A DNA stretch of 20,729 nt from the NCBI GenBank assembly GCA_964448115.1, contig CAYUVA010000046.1, positions 1 to 20,729 of the forward strand, written 5' to 3'. This DNA is from CAYUVA01 sp964448115 [NCBI: uncultured bacterium] (lineage in GTDB: Bacteria > CAYUVA01). The position numbers and the translations under genes are program-made. Shown piece by piece: positions 15,349 to 20,729 of the stretch (positions are counted from its first letter, which is position 1; each line of letters begins with the position of its first letter). The notes below the pieces were generated by a model. It saw only the letters and a list, made by a program, of their open reading frames with translations, did no database searches and was not told the origin of the DNA.

Positions 15349-16163
15349 CCGCCATCTCCAGGTAGGTATATATGTGGCTTGCCGCTGAAGGGGTCATTGG
15401 CGACCTTAACCTCGCAGCCGAAGTACTGCTTTATTGTTTGCGAGGTTAGCACCCCTTCGGGGGTCCCGATCTCATAAGCCGTAGCTTGCTTGCCCAAAAG
15501 GAGCAGCCTTTCACAATACCTGGCAGCAAGGTTCAGGTCATGGGAGATGAAGACCATGGTCATTTTCTCCTTTTCATTGAGCTGCTCGAGCAAATCGCCT
15601 ATCGCCTGCTGATAGTTGATGTCCAGGTGGCTGGCAGCCTCATCGAGCAGCAAACATGGTGCCTGCTGGGCCAATGCCCTGGCTATCTGCACCCTTTGCC
15701 TTTCTCCAGCGGATAGCTCATATAGGTACCTATTGGCAAAGCCCGAAATACCAAGCATATCCATGTATTTTTCAGCGATCTGGCGATCATTTTTTCCCTC
15801 GAATAATCGATTTTTCAAGTGCGGATATCTTCCCATCAATACGACCTCGCGCACCGTAAATGGAAATTGATAGTAAATATCCTGCGATACATAGGCTGTA
15901 AGCTTGGCTCGCTGAGAGAATCCGAGGTTATGCAGCTTGGTACCCATTATTTTAATGCTCCCCCGGCGAGGCTTTATGAGACCCAATAGTAGCCTTAAAA
16001 GCGTGGTCTTGCCGGCTCCATTGGGTCCGATCACTCCCCAAAACGAGCCTCTTTGTATGGTGAGATTCAAGCCATCCAAGATGAGATCCCCCCTGTCCAT
16101 CGGTCTCTTACTATCATAACCGAAGCTGATATCGGTCAAGCTGAAGAAGCTATCGACGGTCAA
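15345..16163 (-). CDS. FecE/BtuD-type ABC transporter ATP-binding protein
   Basis: 272 residues, the ATPase of a type II importer for metallophores, heme or cobalamin. Walker A GPNGAGKTT at 46-54, Q-loop YVSQD at 91-95, signature LSAGERQRV from 150, Walker B LLLDEAASHLD from 171 with catalytic Glu175, and switch His208 in FISHD. All are intact, so it should hydrolyse ATP. The start is TTG 16163: the conserved first strand (FSLTDISFGYD) begins at residue 7, there is no usable downstream start, and GAGGT lies about 9 nt upstream inside the end of the permease gene, 7 bp away. It works with the FecCD-type permease just upstream. The substrate cannot be chosen because no binding protein is present. 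Confidence 0.94.
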   Translation of the reverse strand: MTVDSFFSLTDISFGYDSKRPMDRGDLILDGLNLTIQRGSFWGVIGPNGAGKTTLLRLLLGLIKPRRGSIKIMGTKLHNLGFSQRAKLTAYVSQDIYYQFPFTVREVVLMGRYPHLKNRLFEGKNDRQIAEKYMDMLGISGFANRYLYELSAGERQRVQIARALAQQAPCLLLDEAASHLDINYQQAIGDLLEQLNEKEKMTMVFISHDLNLAARYCERLLLLGKQATAYEIGTPEGVLTSQTIKQYFGCEVKVANDPFSGKPHIYLPGDGG

Positions 16164-16170
16164 TCTTCAC

Positions 16171-17208
16171 TTACCTCGTGGTTGTATTAAGATTGCGCAC
16201 CAGAATGAAAAGAAAAAACGGTCCCCCTAAGATGGAGGTGATAACGCCGATCGGTATCTCCATGGGCGCGATGAGCACCCGGGCAAGCACATCGCATGAT
16301 AAAAGAAAGATGCTTCCCCCAATAGCGCTAACCGGCAATAGCCAACGGTGATCCGGTCCAATGAGCAACCTCATGGTGTGAGGCACGATCAAGCCGACAA
16401 ATGCAATGAGCCCGGCTGCGGAGACAACGGCGGCGGTGATGAATGAAGCCAAAAGAAAACTCACTCGCTTCAGGTGCTCTACATCAATGCCGCTCGATGA
16501 TGCAAGATCCTCATCCATCACCAGGATATTGTATCCCTTGGAGTAGCTATACAAGATGCTGCATCCGACCAGGACAATAGCAGCAATTATCCATAGATTA
16601 TGCTCCATCCCGCCCAGATCCCCCAATAGCCAGAACATGATACCCTTGACCTTTACCGGATTTGCAAACCAATAGATTAAAAGGATAACCGCATTGAAAA
16701 AGGAATTTAATATCACGCCTGCCAGGATCACACCGAATACCGATAGCCTTCCCCGCCGGTATCCGATGCCATAAGCGACGAAGATCGCAACCGAGCCGCC
16801 AAGAAAACTTAAGACCTGGATGGCTCCGTAGCCGAGCGCCATGCTGCCCAAGCCTAAAATGAAGCCGATGACCGCGCCCAGCGCTGCGCCGCCGGAGACG
16901 CCCAGGATGTATGGCTCTGCCAACGGATTGCGCAACAGGCACTGGAATACAGCGCCGACTACCGACAGCGCAGCCCCGGCGAGGATGGCTAGCAACATTC
17001 GAGGAATGCGAATATCGAACAGGATCTTTCTAATGATCTCAGCATCCTCGGAAACGCTCACCCCAAAGCCTAGGCTCTGGTATAATACAGAGACGATATC
17101 TGCCAGGGCAATGGGGCTGCCGCCGAAGGCAAGCGAAATACATGCCACCAGCGGAAGCAAAAATAGCAACAGGATAGTGAAACCCTTTCGTCTAGAACCT
17201 TGAAGCAT
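16171..17208 (-). CDS. FecCD-type ABC importer permease
   Basis: 345 residues from ATG 17208, about ten membrane helices. The family landmarks are clear: RIPRMLLAILAGAALSVVGA, NPLAEPYILGVSGGAALGA, the cytoplasmic coupling region AFVGLIVPHTMRLLIGPDHR, and EIPIGVITSILGGPFFLFIL at the end. It forms the homodimeric channel of a siderophore, heme or vitamin B12 importer with the ATPase that follows. Two starts are possible: ATG 17208 with AGGAG 11 nt upstream, or GTG 17220, which overlaps the preceding stop as GTGA but has its ribosome binding site too close. The only permease in this operon follows a Wzt-type ATPase with which it would not be expected to pair. Confidence 0.93.
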   Translation of the reverse strand: MLQGSRRKGFTILLLFLLPLVACISLAFGGSPIALADIVSVLYQSLGFGVSVSEDAEIIRKILFDIRIPRMLLAILAGAALSVVGAVFQCLLRNPLAEPYILGVSGGAALGAVIGFILGLGSMALGYGAIQVLSFLGGSVAIFVAYGIGYRRGRLSVFGVILAGVILNSFFNAVILLIYWFANPVKVKGIMFWLLGDLGGMEHNLWIIAAIVLVGCSILYSYSKGYNILVMDEDLASSSGIDVEHLKRVSFLLASFITAAVVSAAGLIAFVGLIVPHTMRLLIGPDHRWLLPVSAIGGSIFLLSCDVLARVLIAPMEIPIGVITSILGGPFFLFILVRNLNTTTR

Positions 17209-17216
17209 ATTTACGA

Positions 17217-18602
17217 TCACTCCTGGGAAGGCTCAAAGCTCCACACTGGATGCTCATCAGCGGGCTTCGCTTCCAATCCTATCACCTCGAAGCTGTGCAT
17301 GAGCCAGAGTTGATGCAGGATCTCGCCAGAGTTGCCATCCTTTATCACTGGGGACACATAGTATTTCCCGGAGCCTACTTGGCTAAAAGGGAGCCCCACA
17401 TAAGCATAATATGCGCCGGTTGTGTTGCAGATACTAGCGGGGATATCATATTGGGTATATAAGGTCTCCATTAGCGCGCTATCATGAATGCTTACCCCGA
17501 TAATTGCTTTATCTACCGGTTCTTTGAGCCTAAAATGAATCAATATGCGAATCGGCTGCTTCTCTTGGACTTTTTCTATAAAACTACCCTCGTTATCCAG
17601 TAAGCTTACCTTGTGGATGTGTGCCCTCATGTTGCCATAGGTGCCTGGAATCTTGGGGATATTTAGTTTTCCCTCCACATTAGCAAGCGTGATGTTTCTT
17701 ACAAGCTCGTCTTTGTATTGCTCGAATCGATAACGCCACTTCCGTTCTGTCTCCCCCAGCATTTGATCGGTGCGTTTAATCTTCTCGGTAAGGGTTGACT
17801 CCCACTGTTTGAGTTCTTGCCTGATCTTATATAGATTGCCCTCTTTTTCCTGGTCGGAGAGCATGTTCAAGTAAACATCGAATGCATCTTCGGTAATGCC
17901 GTCATAAAGCAGCCTCCCCTCGGATAACACCAGGCACCGATTACAGATAGGGCGCAGGTCTTCCAATGAATGCGAGACCATTAATATCGTCTTTCCAGCA
18001 TCGGCAAACTCCCTCAGCTTCTCCATGCAGCGCCTTTGGAAGGCTATATCGCCGACCATGAGAATCTCATCGACCAGCAGGATATCCGGATCAACGCTAA
18101 CCGCCAGCGAGAAGCCGAGACGAAGCAGCATACCGGTGCTGTAGTTACGCAAGGGAACATCAATGAACTCCCCTAGTCCAGAGAAAGAGATTATACGATC
18201 CATCACCCTGGCAAGCTCGGCACGAGTAAGACCGAACAGGGTTCCATTAAGGAAGATATTCTCCTTGCCGGTCAGATTTTCGTGAAACCCGGCAACCAGA
18301 TCCAGGATGCCCGATATCCTGCCATGGGTTTGAACATCCCCGCTGCTCGGCTTCAGGATGCCGAGAATAATCCGAAGCAGTGTGCTCTTGCCAGAGCCGT
18401 TTTTGCCGATGATCCCGACTAGTTCGCCTTGTTTGACTGTAAACGAGATATCCTTGAGCGCGTCTATCTTCGACTCATGGGAAGGTGTTCCCAAGATATG
18501 CCTCAGAAAGACACCTTTAATTGTATCTTGGCTCTGGTGTCTTAATATGAAGGTCTTGGTGATATTATTAAGCTCAACCGCGATCGCATTAGCATTATCC
18601 AT
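17217..18602 (-). CDS. Wzt/TagH-type polysaccharide-export ABC ATPase with C-terminal carbohydrate-binding-like domain
   Basis: 461 residues. The N-terminal nucleotide-binding domain (1-245) has the long first segment typical of O-antigen and teichoic-acid exporters (DTIKGVFLRHILGTPS), Walker A GKNGSGKST ending at 74, signature YSTGMLLRLGFSLA from 154, Walker B ILLVDE at 174-179 and switch His211 (VSHSLED). A charged coiled coil spans about 250-300. From about 320 a beta-rich domain resembles Wzt_C, which in Wzt proteins recognises the glycan end group. It should power export of a lipid-linked glycan. The usual permease partner (Wzm/TagG) is absent from the window. No ribosome binding site precedes the ATG; CATAAT lies 8 nt upstream. 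The stop overlaps the possible GTG start of the permease gene. Confidence 0.9.
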   Translation of the reverse strand: MDNANAIAVELNNITKTFILRHQSQDTIKGVFLRHILGTPSHESKIDALKDISFTVKQGELVGIIGKNGSGKSTLLRIILGILKPSSGDVQTHGRISGILDLVAGFHENLTGKENIFLNGTLFGLTRAELARVMDRIISFSGLGEFIDVPLRNYSTGMLLRLGFSLAVSVDPDILLVDEILMVGDIAFQRRCMEKLREFADAGKTILMVSHSLEDLRPICNRCLVLSEGRLLYDGITEDAFDVYLNMLSDQEKEGNLYKIRQELKQWESTLTEKIKRTDQMLGETERKWRYRFEQYKDELVRNITLANVEGKLNIPKIPGTYGNMRAHIHKVSLLDNEGSFIEKVQEKQPIRILIHFRLKEPVDKAIIGVSIHDSALMETLYTQYDIPASICNTTGAYYAYVGLPFSQVGSGKYYVSPVIKDGNSGEILHQLWLMHSFEVIGLEAKPADEHPVWSFEPSQE

Positions 18603-18610
18603 GAGAATAA

Positions 18611-18616
18611 ATTATG
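18611..18616 (-). promoter_or_regulatory. -10-like box 8 nt before the Wzt-type gene
   Basis: CATAAT (18616-18611, leftward) is followed by 8 nt and then the ATG at 18602, with no Shine-Dalgarno sequence between. A transcript starting 6-8 nt after the box would be leaderless. No good -35 is visible. An imperfect stem (AACCGGGTTC with GAACGGTT) lies further upstream in the 90-bp gap. Confidence 0.3.
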
Positions 18617-18692
18617 ATACTTTTTGCACAACCGGGTTCTCGTAGGGAACGGTTATAATTAGCGATACTTTATGGGGATTCGGCAAGAAGAG

Positions 18693-19109
18693 TTACTTAT
18701 CGAACTCAACCCTAAGCAGCACCATGCCGACTCGAATAAGGTCTTTATCATCCAGTGCAACCGGCTCATCCACCCTCAAGGCGGCGTTATTCAGGTAGGT
18801 CTTGTTCTTCCCCCCCAGATCAATGATGTAAACCGCCTCATCTTCGAGCCTTATCTCAGCGTGTCTCCTGGATACATAGCCTTCATCCTCGTTGCTTAGA
18901 TCGATCTCTGGTACGATATTTCTCTCCTCATCTAGCCTACCGATCAGGTTCCTGGCTTTTATTAAAGTAAAGACCTTGCCTAATGACTCCCCTTCCTGTA
19001 TCACAAGTTTAACCTTCCCAGCCAGTGCAGGGAGCTTTCCTCCACCCTCGAGGTCATCTCCCCCTAAAAGAAAATCAGGCTTCAGATTGTCGCTATCATT
19101 CTTGCTCAT
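18693..19109 (-). CDS. FHA-domain protein
   Basis: 138 residues, a single cytoplasmic forkhead-associated domain after a flexible acidic-glycine N-terminus (LLGGDDLEGGGK). FHA domains bind phosphothreonine peptides. The binding residues are present: Gly57-Arg58 in LIGRLDEE, Ser80 and His83 in VSRRHAEIR, and Asn102 in GGKNKTYLNN, where the usual NGT reads NKT (Gly to Lys). The start is ATG 19109, with AAGGA 11 nt upstream; a TTG at 19136 would add nine residues. It lies between the radical SAM and Wzt-type genes. A role as a phosphorylation-dependent adaptor for an envelope complex is inference; no Ser/Thr kinase gene is in the window. Confidence 0.92.
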   Translation of the reverse strand: MSKNDSDNLKPDFLLGGDDLEGGGKLPALAGKVKLVIQEGESLGKVFTLIKARNLIGRLDEERNIVPEIDLSNEDEGYVSRRHAEIRLEDEAVYIIDLGGKNKTYLNNAALRVDEPVALDDKDLIRVGMVLLRVEFDK

Positions 19110-19187
19110 ACCCGAATTAATCCTTGATTTATTCAACTATATTATATCTAACTATCTTGAGAATAACAACCCATCAAGTTCATTAGA

Positions 19188-20306
19188 TCACTTGTCAGAA
19201 TCCTTTTCACCACCCGCATATTTTCGTAACATCTCTCCAAGCCTTTGATTCGAATCCATGACCACATTGACGCATTTTTGACAATAAGATGGCATATTCC
19301 CAGCTAAAAAGGAGGATCTGACCGACTGAAAAGGAGCGCTGAACCATATCTCTTCAAGGGAATTATTCATGACACTACCACCAAAATTGTTTTCCTGGAA
19401 ACCACAAATCATAGTCTGGCCATTAACCTGGATAGTAAGGTGGAGCCATGGCTCGTAGCAGGGCATGACTAAAAAGGAGATTGCCTGTTCTTTTTCATTG
19501 GAATGAGCCTTGTTTCTCGATTGAGAGACATTTTGCATCTGCTGCCTGTTAGCTTCCTCGATGATATGATCGAGATTATTTTGTATTCCTTTTTTCTGGC
19601 AGAATTGATAAGCCTTGCTCGCCTCCTTCACAAGCAGTTCTATATCATCATCTTCAATCTGCAATCGCCTACCCTTATCATCATAAACGGTAAGGCTCTG
19701 CGGTTTAAAGACATCAGCTCCCAGTCTATGTGCATGTTTTGCCATCCTTGATAAAAAGGGATAATTATCTTTTACTAGCACCGGACCCACCTCAAGAACG
19801 GGCTTGTTTTTGCCCAAGTGTCGCTTCAAACCGGCGAATTGTTTAATAGCAGCGGTAATGCGCTTGAAGGCTCCAGGGATCTGTGTCAGGTTGTCATGGA
19901 TACTAGCCTTGTGCCCATAAAGGGAGAACTTGATGTAATCCCAGCCCATATACACCGTTTGGTTTATGATTTCAGTGTTGAAGTTTGTGCCATTGGTATT
20001 CAGGTACCCATAGATTCCATGAGATTTGATGGCTTCCATTAGCATCAGGGTATCATCGAGTCTCATCAAGGGTTCTCCACCGCCAATGATATGCCACTGT
20101 TGCACTCCCAATTTTGCTGATTCCTCTACTAGTTCCAGCATCCGTGTTATCGGGATCTCAGGGACTTGATAGCCCGGCGGTTCAATGCGCTTATGGCAGA
20201 ATATGCAGCAAAGGTTACAGCGATTGGTAGGGAAATACTCGATTTTTATAGGATAGGCTCGCTTGCCATGCAGCCAAAGCATCAGCCTTTTAATCCGTTC
20301 GTCCAT
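19188..20306 (-). CDS. Radical SAM protein with SPASM/twitch-like C-terminal cysteines
   Basis: 372 residues. The [4Fe-4S]-SAM motif CNLCCIFC supplies Cys30, Cys34 and Cys37 (CX3CX2C); an extra Cys33 sits inside it. GGGEP at 75-79 is the SAM amino-group site, and later strands (YLNTNGTN; DYIKFSLYG) fit a partial TIM barrel. The C-terminus has Cys283 (MPCYEPW), Cys301 (MICGF), Cys342 and Cys345 (SYCQKC), matching a SPASM or twitch domain with one extra iron-sulfur cluster. Relatives modify peptides, sugars or cofactors; the substrate here is unknown. As first gene of the operon it may modify a glycan or a protein made by it. No ribosome binding site precedes the ATG, but TATAAT lies 8 nt upstream. 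Confidence 0.93.
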   Translation of the reverse strand: MDERIKRLMLWLHGKRAYPIKIEYFPTNRCNLCCIFCHKRIEPPGYQVPEIPITRMLELVEESAKLGVQQWHIIGGGEPLMRLDDTLMLMEAIKSHGIYGYLNTNGTNFNTEIINQTVYMGWDYIKFSLYGHKASIHDNLTQIPGAFKRITAAIKQFAGLKRHLGKNKPVLEVGPVLVKDNYPFLSRMAKHAHRLGADVFKPQSLTVYDDKGRRLQIEDDDIELLVKEASKAYQFCQKKGIQNNLDHIIEEANRQQMQNVSQSRNKAHSNEKEQAISFLVMPCYEPWLHLTIQVNGQTMICGFQENNFGGSVMNNSLEEIWFSAPFQSVRSSFLAGNMPSYCQKCVNVVMDSNQRLGEMLRKYAGGEKDSDK

Positions 20307-20314
20307 ATAAATTC

Positions 20315-20320
20315 ATTATA
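20315..20320 (-). promoter_or_regulatory. Perfect -10 box 8 nt before the radical SAM gene (operon promoter, leaderless type)
   Basis: TATAAT (20320-20315, leftward) is followed by GAATTTAT and the ATG at 20306. There is no Shine-Dalgarno sequence and only a weak -35 (CTTTCA or TTTCAT near 17-18 bp upstream). The expected start site is at or within 2 nt of the ATG. Confidence 0.45.
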
Positions 20321-20432
20321 ACCATTTGTTCCCCTGCATGAAAGCTCAGCCCCAGGGTATTTAAAAGGCGATTTCTAACACCATCATAGTGCGAATTAAA
20401 TCAATTCTTCAGAGCTGCCCTTTGTTTTCCCA

Positions 20433-20574
20433 CCCCTTTAATCCCCCCGTGTTCACGGTTGTCCCCTCTTCTTTTCCCCCCCTGTTCACGGTTGTCCCCT
20501 CTTCTTTTCCCCCCCGTTCACGGTTGTCCCCTCTTCTTTTCCCCCCCGTTCACGGGGGGGATTAAGGGGGGGGG
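20433..20574. repeat. 32-bp tandem repeat array with palindromic caps, first copy
   Basis: Units start at 20451, 20484 and 20516 (33, 32 and 32 bp). Each begins GTTCACGGTTGTCCCC and ends with TCTTCTTTTCCCCCC. A fourth truncated unit at 20548 runs into GGGGGGGATTAAGGGGG. The left cap CCCCTTTAATCCCCCCGTG (20433-20451) is the near inverse of the right cap, so the whole element is a palindrome with an expanded tandem interior. The units are near-identical and no unique spacers separate them. The gap 20307-20432 shows nothing else beyond the promoter box at 20315-20320. Confidence 0.85.
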
Positions 20575-20642
20575 AAACAGCCCCGAAAGACCGAATCTAA
20601 TCACCCTCATTTTTACCTATGTCCCTTTTTCTTTTCCCCCCT

Positions 20643-20729
20643 GTTCACGGTTGTCCCCTCTTCTTTTCCCCCCCGTTCACGGTTGTCCCCTCTTCTTTTC
20701 CCCCCCGTTCACGGGGGGGATTAAGGGGG
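20643..20729. repeat. 32-bp tandem repeat array, second copy (runs off window)
   Basis: Units at 20643 and 20675 (both 32 bp) repeat the same sequence, followed at 20707 by the same G-run cap, which reaches the window end. Just upstream, CCCTTTTTCTTTTCCCCCCT (20623-20642) looks like the tail of a further unit. It is separated from the first array by about 70 bp of unrelated sequence. Confidence 0.85.

Noticed and set aside
20451-20729. Regularly spaced 32-bp repeats as a CRISPR array
   Set aside because: Units are contiguous and almost identical, with no unique spacers, and no cas gene is nearby.

Overview
The window is bacterial DNA: Shine-Dalgarno-led genes, some TTG or GTG starts, tightly packed operons, binding-protein-dependent ABC transporter parts and an O-antigen type ABC ATPase. 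Secreted proteins with long Thr/Pro/Ser linkers, a radical SAM enzyme, an iron-dependent alcohol dehydrogenase and many short dispersed repeats suggest an anaerobic, uncultivated lineage (Chloroflexota or a candidate phylum are possible). No marker gene fixes the phylum. No tRNA, rRNA, transposase or CRISPR array was recognised.

Left part (1-4317): a leftward secreted GEVED-type protein is cut by the window edge. It is divergent from a rightward pair made of an SCP2-like lipid-carrier protein and an iron-type alcohol dehydrogenase. Then come about 1.3 kb without a gene. The first half of this gap has duplicated short modules and one perfect parS-like palindrome. The second half is an island of 8-bp tandem repeats bounded by a 48-bp inverted repeat.

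Middle (4318-10262): a membrane GT-C glycosyltransferase with C-terminal TPRs, a small convergent SCP2-domain protein, a 0.5-kb CTGA-rich stretch that may be a decayed gene, and a PadR-family regulator with a candidate autoregulatory palindrome. These are followed by a two-gene unit of a C1B cysteine aminopeptidase (PepC) and a START/SRPBCC-like protein.

Right part (10282-20306): eight leftward genes form one probable operon with gaps of -4 to 90 bp. In transcription order they are a radical SAM/SPASM-like enzyme, an FHA-domain protein, a Wzt/TagH-type ABC ATPase with coiled coil and C-terminal sugar-binding-like domain, a FecCD-type permease, its FecE-type ATPase, a secreted seven-repeat propeller protein with a split N-terminal domain, a GT-C glycosyltransferase, and a membrane-anchored sulfatase-fold enzyme with Thr at the nucleophile position. 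Together they look like a cell-envelope programme: sugar transfer, export or decoration, and a metallophore, heme or cobalamin-type importer. Neither ABC system is complete here: no Wzm/TagG permease and no substrate-binding protein is present. This operon is the best candidate for an undescribed system. The right end (20433-20729) carries two C-rich arrays of a 32-bp tandem unit capped by palindromic C-run/G-run sequence.
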